Assembly (NCBI GenBank): GCA_017613475.1
Contig: JAGADT010000133.1
Location: forward strand, 1 to 16,893
DNA: 16,893 nucleotides
Direction of reading: 5' to 3'
Origin: Desulfovibrionaceae bacterium
Lineage (GTDB): Bacteria; Desulfobacterota; Desulfovibrionia; Desulfovibrionales; Desulfovibrionaceae
This document shows, piece by piece, positions 8,201-16,386 of this stretch. The notes under the pieces are model-generated. The model was not told the origin of the DNA. It searched no databases and worked only from the letters and a program-made list of their open reading frames with translations. Positions within the stretch are counted from its first letter, which is position 1; every line of letters begins with the position of its first letter. A program made the position numbers and the translations under genes.

Positions 8201-9743
8201 CGGGGTTGGTGATCTGCGAAAAGCGCTGCTTGAAGTAGCCGAAGAGGGACTGCGGGCGTTCATCCATGAGGGCCGGCTGAAGGTCGTTGCCCATGGATTC
8301 CACAGGCTCCTGGGCGTGTTCGGCCATGGGGATCAGGATGCGCTTGATCCAGCTTTCATCAAGCCCGTAGCTGCTGAGGCGCATATCCAGCGGCGGGAGC
8401 TCATTGGGGGCGGCGTTGCCATAGAGCTTGTCCAGGCTCAGCCCATACTGCCTGATCCAGCGGCGGTAGGGAAATTCCCTGACATAGCGCCCCTTGATTT
8501 CGGCGTCCGGGGCCAGGCGGTGGCGCTCCATATCCGCCACGATCATGCGGCGCGGGGCAAGCTGGCCATGGCGGATGACCTTTTCTTCCGGAATGTCCGC
8601 AATGCCGGTTTCAGAGCCAAGCACCACAAGCCCGTCCTGGGTCACGGAGTAGCGGCAGGGCCTGAGGCCGTTGCGGTCCAGGAGGGCGCCCACGCGGCGC
8701 CTGCCATCGGTGAAGACCATGGCCGTGGGCCCGTCCCAGGGCTCCATGAGGGCCGCGTGGTATTCGTAGAAGGCGCGCTTGTTGTCGCCCATGACGTATT
8801 CCGGGCCAAAGGGTTCCGGAATCATGGCCATCAGGGCATGGAGCAGGGGCCAGCCGCCGCGGACAAGCAGCTCAAGGACGCTGTCGAAAATGCCGGAGTC
8901 CGACATGTCCTCGTTGATGACGGGCAGGATCTCGGCAAGTTTGGGGCCCAGCAGGGAAGACTTGAGCATGGGCTCCCTGGCTTTCATGCGGGCGATATTG
9001 CCCTGGAGGGTATTGATTTCGCCGTTATGGGCGATCAGGTGGAAGGGCTGCACCAAAGGCCAGGCCGGGAGCGTGTTGGTGGAGAAGCGTTCGTGGAACA
9101 CGGCAAAGGGCGCGGCGCAGTCCGGCGCGTCCAGGTCGGGGTAAAAGGCGCTCAGCTGGGCGCCCGGCACCAGCGCCTTGTACACGATGCTGCGGCAGGA
9201 CAGGCTGGGGATGGAGAACAGGCGGCGGTCAAGTCCCTGGCCTTCCAGGTCCGCCCACACGGCCTTTTCCGCAAGCCGCCGGGCCAAAAAGAGGAGGCGC
9301 TCGAAGCTTTCGTCATCCTGGAGGGGCTTTTGGGGCAGGACGAGGATCTGCTGCATGGCGGGCATGGAAGCCTGGGCCGAGGGGGAAAGCAGGTTCGGAT
9401 GCGCGGGGACGTCGCGCCCGTCGGCAAGGCTGAGCCCCAGGGCGCTGAGGGTCTCGTTAAGGCGGCTGAGTGCGCTTTTGCGGAGTGTTGGATCCGCCGG
9501 CAGGAAGAGCTGGCCCACGGCCCACTGCTCCTGGGGCAGGGCGCGCCACTGGCTGCGGAAAAAGTCCGCGGGAATGGGAAAGAGCATGCCCGCCCCGTCG
9601 CCGCTGGCGCCGCGGTGCGCCATGCGCCCCATGGCTGTGAGCGCCATTTCAATGACGGAATGCCTGGCAATGCCATCCAGGTGGGCGATAAAGCCAACGC
9701 CGCAGGCGTCGTGCTCGCGGCGGGGATCATACAGGGAGGACAT
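5247..9743 (-). CDS. gltB: Glutamate synthase (GOGAT) large subunit
   Basis: The 1498-residue enzyme transfers the amide of glutamine to 2-oxoglutarate, giving two glutamates, and completes the GS-GOGAT cycle with glnN. Domains in order: a class II glutamine amidotransferase (residues 14 to about 430) whose nucleophile is Cys14 in HDACGVGF, implying removal of a 13-residue propeptide; a central domain; an FMN barrel with QIKAAQGAKPGEGGQLPG and GHDGGTGACP; and a GXGXG beta-helix (about 1240-1450). The 3Fe-4S site is Cys1109-x5-Cys1115-x4-Cys1120. Oddities: the amidotransferase loop reads HRGASGDGAG, several residues shorter than usual, and the usual His after Cys1115 is Met. The start has AGGAG 7 nt upstream; a longer frame to 9824 was rejected. 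No gltD small subunit lies nearby, so the electron donor (ferredoxin or a distant GltD) is open. Confidence 0.97.
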   Translation of the reverse strand: MSSLYDPRREHDACGVGFIAHLDGIARHSVIEMALTAMGRMAHRGASGDGAGMLFPIPADFFRSQWRALPQEQWAVGQLFLPADPTLRKSALSRLNETLSALGLSLADGRDVPAHPNLLSPSAQASMPAMQQILVLPQKPLQDDESFERLLFLARRLAEKAVWADLEGQGLDRRLFSIPSLSCRSIVYKALVPGAQLSAFYPDLDAPDCAAPFAVFHERFSTNTLPAWPLVQPFHLIAHNGEINTLQGNIARMKAREPMLKSSLLGPKLAEILPVINEDMSDSGIFDSVLELLVRGGWPLLHALMAMIPEPFGPEYVMGDNKRAFYEYHAALMEPWDGPTAMVFTDGRRRVGALLDRNGLRPCRYSVTQDGLVVLGSETGIADIPEEKVIRHGQLAPRRMIVADMERHRLAPDAEIKGRYVREFPYRRWIRQYGLSLDKLYGNAAPNELPPLDMRLSSYGLDESWIKRILIPMAEHAQEPVESMGNDLQPALMDERPQSLFGYFKQRFSQITNPAIDPLREQLSMSLMGHVGREGNLLEPEPQNCAMLRLPHPFLTGEELNRIRASQHPALRPHTLDATFSSPAAPAQVNESGSAAGEELRRAMEALFAEAAEAVRNGASILILSDKGMSRGRAPMPILLVTAGLRNYLMEQGLCHACSLIVESGEPCEVMHMAQLIGYGAGAIYPHAALDAISRLAEEGRLDTSNPREAQDRYITALKKGLLKAFARLGISTLRSFLGSHPFDILGLSHDVAQRYFTGTPCLPGGADLNVLARDACRRHELAFAEPKKVPARHIWTPESVKALRTACTGHDEAAWAKFAELADPCGRPPVLLRDLLRFKPQAAIPLDEVEPAEAIFPRFVGAAMSFGAISDKAHRTIAMACNALGAASNCGEGGENPDRNTAPSKEENPRSAIRQIASGRFGVTAEYLAFADEIQIKAAQGAKPGEGGQLPGSKVTAEIARVRGTIPGVTLISPPPHHDIYSIEDLAQLIHDLRHFHPRVRISVKLVAEHGVGTIAVGVAKAGADIILISGHDGGTGACPHSAIHYVGDPWELGLSEAHQALCAAGLRQQVILQTDGLLRTGRDVAVAAMLGAETFGFGTALLVSMGCVLCRKCMKGACPAGIATQDPELCARFKGSADNVKTYLRFVAEDLRRHMAKLGFRTLNEMVGRADCLEQLPESHEKSAGIALAPLLEGPALNRPAPLASQKIALSGLEKHISDAAAPVLAGLTPYALVSEQVHNTDRSVGAHLSGLIIRSKGAQGLPRDSIAIRLSGQAGQSLGAFLAPGVRLDMYGQANDYVGKGLSGGIITVRPGKGAQYIQENQSAIGNVALYGATSGELYCCGRTGERFAVRNSGATAVVEGVGDHGCEYMTGGIVVVLGACGYNFGAGMSGGVAFIFDADERFQNRCNTESVDLESVWQDQDKALLQALLERHRLLTGSAKASHLLEHWDASLPLFVKVVPLDYKETLRRQVEALHGDEESTSSTEEVYPRTLNR

Positions 9744-9766
9744 GGTTTTCTCCTTTGCGCAGGGCT

Positions 9767-9781
9767 GGCTGCTCCGCAGCC
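9767..9781. other. Small GC hairpin in the nadE-gltB gap
   Basis: GGCTGC and GCAGCC pair around a three-base loop, about 25 nt ahead of the gltB ATG. No T-run follows, so it is not a terminator; it could affect gltB mRNA stability or initiation. The rest of the 93-bp gap (9744-9836) shows no recognisable promoter. Confidence 0.25.
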
Positions 9782-9836
9782 GGAATGTGGATTGTGTGGG
9801 CAGGGGCAGCGTGGATCCCTGCATGGAAAACGCGTT

Positions 9837-11501
9837 TTACTGGATGGGAACAGCCGGCAGCGGGCGCCTGAAGAACGCGAGCGGGCATGAGGAAACAAAG
9901 AGTGCCGGCGCGCCCTGGTGCCGCTTGAATTCGGAGCGGCGGAGGCGTTCCAGGACATTGGCAAAGGCGGCTGCGCCCAGGGCGTCGCTCCCTGCTGTTT
10001 CCGCAAAGACCCTCCCCTCTTCAAAGAGGCCGCGGAGGCAGTCATCCAGCATGCCATAGGGCGGAAGCGAGTCCTGGTCTTTCTGGCCGGGCTTGAGCTC
10101 GGCCGAGGGCGCCTTGACAAATACGTTGCGGGGGATGATTTCGCGCTGCTTTTGGGCGTTGAACCAGGCGGCCACCCGGTACACGTCCGTCTTGTACACG
10201 TCGGCAATGGGGGCCAGGCTGCCTGCAAGGTCGCCGTACAGCGTGCCGTAGCCCATGGCTGATTCGGACTTGTTGCCGGTGGAAAGGAGCATCGAGCCAA
10301 ATTTGTTGGAGCAGGCCATGAGCAGGTTGGCCCGGATGCGGGCCTGGATGTTTTCTTCCGTAATGTCTTTCGGCCTGCCGGCAAAAAGGGGTGCCAGCGT
10401 TTCGGCGTAGCTTTTCATCAGCGGCTCGATGGGCACAACGTGGGAGGCTATGCCCAGGTTGGAGGCGAGAGCGGAGGCGTCATCCAGGCTGCCCTGGCTG
10501 GACCAGGGGGAGGGCATCAAAAGGCCCGTGACGTTTTCCGCGCCCAGGGCTTCCGCCGCCAGGCAGGCGACAAGGCTGGAGTCGATGCCGCCGGACATCC
10601 CGAGGACGACGCGCGAGAAGCCGCTTTTGCGCACGAAATCCCGGATGCCGAGGATCAGGGCATGGCCCAGGGCATCAATGCTGTCCGGCGCGGCAGGCAC
10701 GGCCTGTGCGGCAGGCGCTGCCTGCGCAGCCGGTGAGGAATGTGCGGCAGGCGCGGCCTGCACCGGATTATCCAGGCTGGCGAAGGAGGCAAGTGCAGCT
10801 GCCTCCCGCCATAAGCCGGCCCTCAGGCGGAGGCCGCCTTCCGCGTCAGCGGCAAGGCTGCCCCCGGGGAAAACAAAGGAGCCCTGCCCGCCGGCGGTGT
10901 TGACCCGCAGGACCTTGCAGGCGTTTTTCCGCGCGATATCGGAACACGCGCGTTCCGCAGCGGCAAGGCGCGCCGGTTCAAAGGGCTCGTTGTCGGCGAT
11001 GAGGAGGACATCTGTTTGCGGAACGGTGATTGCCGTGCGCAGCGGGCCAGGGACCACGGTAAAGTGGGCGCCCTGCCAGATGAAGCTTCCTGAAGGGTTT
11101 TTTCCCGTGTCGCTGCGCCTGGCCAGGCCATAGGCCGTGCTCTCTTCAAGCGGGCGGGTGCAGAGGCGGGTGGGCTTGCCCCCTTTCAGCAGGAAGAGGC
11201 TGCTGAAGCAGGCGCTTCCAATTTGTTCGGGGCAGCCCAGCACCATTTCCGGGCCGTTGGCAAGCTCGGCGGCAAGCTCAAAGAGCTCCCTGCGGCAGAG
11301 GCTCAAAAAGCCTTCCTGGCCGGGGAGGGTTTCCAGCACAGGCCCGCTGAGCGCCAGTTCAGGCGCGAGGCAGAGCAGGGGATGCCCGGCTGCGCGCCGG
11401 GCGGCTTCATGCGCCGTGCGGAGCAAAAGCCCGCTGTTATGGCCGGGAACGCCGGTGAGGGGATTGACCTGGAGCAGTGCGAAGAAGGCGTCGTTGATCA
11501 T
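9837..11501 (-). CDS. nadE: NAD+ synthase with apparently inactive glutaminase domain
   Basis: The 554-residue protein has the two-domain layout of glutamine-dependent NAD+ synthetases, which amidate nicotinic acid adenine dinucleotide with ATP. The C-terminal synthetase domain (from about 275) is intact: the ATP-pyrophosphatase loop GMSGGIDSS (301-309), NIQARIRANLLM, LLSTGNKSESAMGYGTLYGD and PIADVYKTDVY. The N-terminal nitrilase domain (1-245) keeps Glu48 (APELALSG) and the GGQ..VFPGGS segment. The region that normally carries the catalytic Lys reads TRLCTRPLEES, and the segment that normally holds the nucleophile (CED) reads TVVPGPLRTA, with no Cys. Ammonia is therefore the likely nitrogen source. 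An Ala/Pro-rich linker (246-273) joins the domains. The gene lies 77 bp after dapL and has a weak ribosome binding site (AAAGG, 8 nt). Confidence 0.92.
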   Translation of the reverse strand: MINDAFFALLQVNPLTGVPGHNSGLLLRTAHEAARRAAGHPLLCLAPELALSGPVLETLPGQEGFLSLCRRELFELAAELANGPEMVLGCPEQIGSACFSSLFLLKGGKPTRLCTRPLEESTAYGLARRSDTGKNPSGSFIWQGAHFTVVPGPLRTAITVPQTDVLLIADNEPFEPARLAAAERACSDIARKNACKVLRVNTAGGQGSFVFPGGSLAADAEGGLRLRAGLWREAAALASFASLDNPVQAAPAAHSSPAAQAAPAAQAVPAAPDSIDALGHALILGIRDFVRKSGFSRVVLGMSGGIDSSLVACLAAEALGAENVTGLLMPSPWSSQGSLDDASALASNLGIASHVVPIEPLMKSYAETLAPLFAGRPKDITEENIQARIRANLLMACSNKFGSMLLSTGNKSESAMGYGTLYGDLAGSLAPIADVYKTDVYRVAAWFNAQKQREIIPRNVFVKAPSAELKPGQKDQDSLPPYGMLDDCLRGLFEEGRVFAETAGSDALGAAAFANVLERLRRSEFKRHQGAPALFVSSCPLAFFRRPLPAVPIQ

Positions 11502-11557
11502 GGTTGGGCCTTTGCCTGGGCAGAGCCGGGCGCCGTTGAAGGTCTGTGCGTAAAATG

Positions 11558-11572
11558 CCGCCGCGCGGGCGG
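11558..11572 (-). terminator. Weak hairpin with short T-run between dapL and nadE
   Basis: On the minus strand CCGCC and GGCGG pair around a five-base CGCGC loop and are followed by CATTTTAC. It sits only 7 bp beyond the dapL stop. The short stem and four T residues would give at most partial termination or mRNA end protection, so nadE and gltB may be expressed less than dapF-dapL. It could be chance in GC-rich DNA. Confidence 0.25.
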
Positions 11573-11578
11573 TTCAGC

Positions 11579-12820
11579 CTATGCGGGGAAGGAGCCTGAG
11601 AGGGCCAGCAGGCGGTCCATGGCCTCGGCCGTATCCTCAGCCGTGGCAAAGGCCGTCATGCGCACATAGCCTTCGCCGTGCGGGCCAAAGCCGGCGCCGG
11701 GGGTGCACACCAGCCCGCCCTTCGTGAGGAGGAGGTCGAAGAAATCCCAGGAGGGCATCCTGCCTGGCGTTTCCACCCAGACATAGGGGGCGTTGATGCC
11801 GCCATAGGCGCGCAGCCCGGCCGCCCCTGCGCCTTTGCGGATCGCTGCCGCGTTGGCAAGGTAGCTTTCGATGACGATTCTGCACTGCTTCTGCCCTTCC
11901 GGGGAATAGGTCGCTTCCGCCGCGCGCTGGATGGGGTAGGAGCAGCCGTTGAAGCAGGTGTCCTGATGGCGTTTCCAGAGGGCGTTGAGATTGACCGGGC
12001 TGCCATCCGGCGTCGGCACGGAGACTTCCTGGGGGACAACAAGGTAGCCGCAGCGCAGCCCCGTGAAGCCCGCCGTCTTGGAAAAGCTGCGGAATTCCAC
12101 GGCGACCTCGCGCGCGCCCTCAATTTCAAAGATGCTGTGGGGGATGGCTTCGTCGGTGATAAAGGCCTCGTAGGCGGCATCAAAGAAAATCAGCGCATGG
12201 CGTTCGCGGGCATAGCGCACCCACGCTTCCAGGGCGCTTCTGGTCATTACCGTGCCCGTCGGGTTGTTGGGGCTGCACAGGCAGATGATATCCGCCTGCT
12301 GATCCGGCGGCATGGGCATGAAGTCGTTTTCCGGAAGGCAGGGGAGGTAGACCAGGCGCTCCCATTCCTGCCCGTTCCACTGGCCTGCCCTGCCGGCCAT
12401 GGCATTGGTTTCCGCATACACGGGATACACGGGGTCGCTCACGGCGGCGATGCAGGACCTGTCAAAAAGCCATTGGAACTGGGCAACGGTTTCCTTGGCG
12501 CCGGTGGTGATGAACACTTCTTCAGGGTAGATGGTGACCCCGCGGGTGGCGTAGTCGTGGGCGCAGACGGCGCTGCGCAGGAAGGCATAGCCTTCGGCAG
12601 GGCCGTAGCCCTTGAGCGTTGCTTCAGCGCCCATTTCGTCAGACGCGGCGTGCAGCGCGCGGACAGCGGCCTGCGGCAGCGGCTTTGAAACATCGCCGAT
12701 GCCCAGGCTGATCAGCCGGCGTTCCCTGTGCATGGCTTCGGCGTTCTTGCGCCTTCTGGCGACTTCGGCAAACAGGTAGCTGTTCGGCATGGATGGAAGG
12801 CAGGGATTGACAGTGATCAT
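11579..12820 (-). CDS. dapL: LL-diaminopimelate aminotransferase
   Basis: The 413-residue PLP enzyme of fold type I converts tetrahydrodipicolinate to LL-diaminopimelate in one step with glutamate as amino donor, bypassing the acylated intermediates of the DapD/C/E route. The family N-terminus is clear (SYLFAEVARRR, then ISLGIGDVSKPLP), followed by YGPAEGYAFLR, SPNNPTG (183-189), the cofactor-binding Asp214 (FFDAAYEAF) and the Schiff-base lysine Lys248 in SFSKTAGFTGLRCGY. Length matches the family. The ATG has AGGAG 5-6 nt upstream and follows the dapF stop by 18 bp, so the two are cotranscribed and act in consecutive steps. Use of glutamate explains a place near gltB. A general aspartate-type aminotransferase is the only alternative, and the DapL-specific N-terminus argues against it. 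Confidence 0.95.
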   Translation of the reverse strand: MITVNPCLPSMPNSYLFAEVARRRKNAEAMHRERRLISLGIGDVSKPLPQAAVRALHAASDEMGAEATLKGYGPAEGYAFLRSAVCAHDYATRGVTIYPEEVFITTGAKETVAQFQWLFDRSCIAAVSDPVYPVYAETNAMAGRAGQWNGQEWERLVYLPCLPENDFMPMPPDQQADIICLCSPNNPTGTVMTRSALEAWVRYARERHALIFFDAAYEAFITDEAIPHSIFEIEGAREVAVEFRSFSKTAGFTGLRCGYLVVPQEVSVPTPDGSPVNLNALWKRHQDTCFNGCSYPIQRAAEATYSPEGQKQCRIVIESYLANAAAIRKGAGAAGLRAYGGINAPYVWVETPGRMPSWDFFDLLLTKGGLVCTPGAGFGPHGEGYVRMTAFATAEDTAEAMDRLLALSGSFPA

Positions 12821-12838
12821 AACGTCTCCTTTGGGATC

Positions 12839-13693
12839 CTAGGCTTCATGCCAAACGCCGGTGAAAACCGTTTCAGCGGGCCCGCTGAGGAAAATGGGGC
12901 CGTCCTGGTCGGGCCATTCGGCCTGGAGGGTGCCTCCCGGCAGATGGATGCTGATGGAAGGATTGGTAAGCCCGTTGACCACGCAGGCCGCCAGCGCGGC
13001 GCAGCTGCCCGTGCCGCAGGCCAAGGTTTCGCCGGCGCCGCGCTCCCAGACCCTGAGGCGGATGCTGTCACGGTTCAGCACCTGCACAAATTCCACGTTG
13101 GTCCGGCGGGGGAAGAGGGGATGTGTTTCAAGGCGGCGGCCTAAGCCATGCACGTCGGCGGATTCCGCGTCGTCCACAAAAAGGACCGCGTGCGGGTTGC
13201 CCATGGAGACGGCCGTAATGCGCACGCTGTCATTGCCGGCATCAACAGGAAGGTTGATGAAGGAAGAGGCGCTTTCCGGCAGGGCCAGGGGCACGAGCTC
13301 GGTATCAAACACAGGGCAGCCCATGTTCACCCTGGCGCCGCAGGGGCTGCCCCCCTCAAAGCGCAGGGTCACATCCTTGATGCCGCCGGCTGTTTCCACA
13401 CGCACGCAGGGCGTCCAGGCCAGGCCCCGGTCAAAGGCCAGCTTGCCCACGCAGCGCACGGCGTTGCCGCACATTTCAGCTTCGCTGCCGTCCTGGTTGA
13501 ACATGCGCATCCTCACGTCAGCCGCGCCGTGCTGCCGGGGCGGCAGGATAAAGACAACGCCGTCGCCACCGATGCCGAAATGCCGGTCGCTCATTTTGCG
13601 CACCAGCTGCTCCGTGCGCGGCGGGCAGTCGTTGGTGATGACGTAAACATAGTCGTTGCCTGCACCCTGCATCTTAACGAACGGGATATCCAT
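12839..13693 (-). CDS. dapF: Diaminopimelate epimerase
   Basis: The 284-residue cofactor-independent epimerase interconverts LL- and meso-diaminopimelate, the precursor of lysine and of peptidoglycan cross-links. The two catalytic cysteines are Cys75 in MCGNAVRC and Cys226 in ETLACGTGSCAA. The N-terminal FVKMQGAGNDYVYV and IGGDGVVFI are typical, as is the MGNPHAVLFVDD segment. I chose the ATG at 13693 (MDIPFVK), which gives the usual family length; its ribosome binding site is weak (AAAGAG close to the ATG). An in-frame extension to 13768 would run into the hairpin and has no family counterpart. With DapL next door, LL-diaminopimelate made there is converted here. No clear promoter was seen in the 150-bp gap before it. 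Confidence 0.96.
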   Translation of the reverse strand: MDIPFVKMQGAGNDYVYVITNDCPPRTEQLVRKMSDRHFGIGGDGVVFILPPRQHGAADVRMRMFNQDGSEAEMCGNAVRCVGKLAFDRGLAWTPCVRVETAGGIKDVTLRFEGGSPCGARVNMGCPVFDTELVPLALPESASSFINLPVDAGNDSVRITAVSMGNPHAVLFVDDAESADVHGLGRRLETHPLFPRRTNVEFVQVLNRDSIRLRVWERGAGETLACGTGSCAALAACVVNGLTNPSISIHLPGGTLQAEWPDQDGPIFLSGPAETVFTGVWHEA

Positions 13694-13761
13694 ACTCTTT
13701 GCCTTTTCTGGCAGCGCCTGGCTGCTGTTTTGGGGGGCTTTGAAGCCTTTGCTGTGCTGGA

Positions 13762-13806
13762 GGCGCATGGAGCCTGCCTTGGCGGCAGGACGCCATGCGC
13801 CTTTTT
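13762..13806 (+). terminator. Long hairpin between glnN and dapF with T-run on the plus strand
   Basis: GGCGCATGG (13762-13770) pairs with CCATGCGCC (13793-13801), and inside it CCTGCC (13773-13778) pairs with GGCAGG (13784-13789), giving about 15 paired bases and a 5-nt loop. TTTTT follows on the plus strand (13802-13806), so as a Rho-independent terminator it faces antisense transcription. On the minus strand, the coding direction, five A residues precede the stem and no T-run follows, so it may still protect or partly end the glnN transcript. The rest of the 13694-13843 gap shows no recognisable promoter. Confidence 0.5.
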
Positions 13807-13843
13807 CAGCTTTCCTGAAACGCTTTGGGGAAGGGGCTGAAAG

Positions 13844-16024
<2,181 letters not shown>

Positions 16025-16070
16025 GGGATTCCCCTTTGTGGGTAAAAAGCGTTGTGAATGCTTCTTATAA

Positions 16071-16086
16071 AGCACAAAGCGTGCCA
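16071..16086 (-). promoter_or_regulatory. Sigma-54 (-24/-12) promoter of glnN
   Basis: On the minus strand the site is TGGCACGCTTTGTGCT, matching 15 of 16 positions of TGGCACR-N4-TTGCW; only G for T at position 12 differs. The predicted start of transcription is near 16060, giving a leader of about 36 nt to the ATG at 16024. This is the clearest regulatory site in the window and it settles the glnN start. It implies activation by an enhancer-binding protein, probably under nitrogen limitation. Confidence 0.9.
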
Positions 16087-16180
16087 AAGCGAGAGGATCC
16101 CTTTTAAGTGCTTTATTTCACTGTCTTTTTTATGATGCCGTGGTGAAACGCCCCTTAGGCCCGGAGGCGCGCGCAGCACC

Positions 16181-16203
16181 TTTTTCCACCAAATGGAAGA
16201 AAA
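16181..16203. promoter_or_regulatory. Inverted repeat upstream of glnN, candidate activator site
   Basis: TTCCA (16184-16188) and TGGAA (16194-16198) are perfect arms around CCAAA, and the symmetry continues outwards with T-runs against A-runs except for one position. It lies about 105 bp upstream of the -24 element, a usual distance for an enhancer site. It does not match the NifA TGT-N10-ACA pattern, and no copy was found upstream of amt, so its role is uncertain. Confidence 0.3.
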
Positions 16204-16326
16204 TTTTTGGGGCATCGGATGCGATAATGAGCTGTTTTTTATGTAACCATGCGGCATTATTCATTATTGAAAAAACTACCCATGTGTGCATTTTTCCCTG
16301 CGAAAACGGAACTTATTTTCAGCTTC

Positions 16327-16356
16327 TTGACGGGAAAACGCTCTCTTTTGTAGATT
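16327..16356 (+). promoter_or_regulatory. Possible sigma-70-type promoter of the regulator gene
   Basis: TTGACG (16327-16332) and TAGATT (16351-16356) are separated by 18 bp, and a TG stands just ahead of the -10 element. Transcription would start near 16363, about 24 nt before the ATG. The -35 matches 5 of 6 consensus positions and the -10 matches 4 of 6. Plausible but unproven. Confidence 0.4.
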
Positions 16357-16386
16357 TCGCAAAAAAATGGAGGGAAGCGGAAAACG

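Larger units (their letters stand above)
16025..16386. other. Divergent intergenic region between glnN and the regulator gene
   Basis: No gene is supported here. The AT-rich region contains the sigma-54 promoter of glnN (16071-16086), the inverted repeat at 16181-16203, another small dyad TTTTC/GAAAA (16292-16306) and a possible vegetative promoter for the plus-strand gene. The short open frames seen across it have no family features. Confidence 0.7.

Noticed and set aside
9827..9838. 12-bp palindrome AAAACGCGTTTT at the nadE stop
   Set aside because: It overlaps the coding end, has no T-rich tail as a terminator should, and a single palindrome of this size is not unexpected.
5436..9890. Two very long plus-strand open frames (5436-7499 and 7521-9890) opposite gltB
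   Set aside because: They lie wholly or almost wholly antisense to a strongly conserved gene, have low-complexity Gly/Ala/His/Arg-rich translations with no family motif, and are expected in GC-rich DNA.
9152..10384. Minus-strand open frame of 410 codons spanning nadE and gltB in another frame
   Set aside because: It is rich in Pro, Ser, Arg and Ala and overlaps two well-conserved genes in a different frame, so it is a frame shadow.
11678..12688. Plus-strand open frame of 336 codons opposite dapL
   Set aside because: It has no motif and lies entirely within an unmistakable aminotransferase gene on the other strand.
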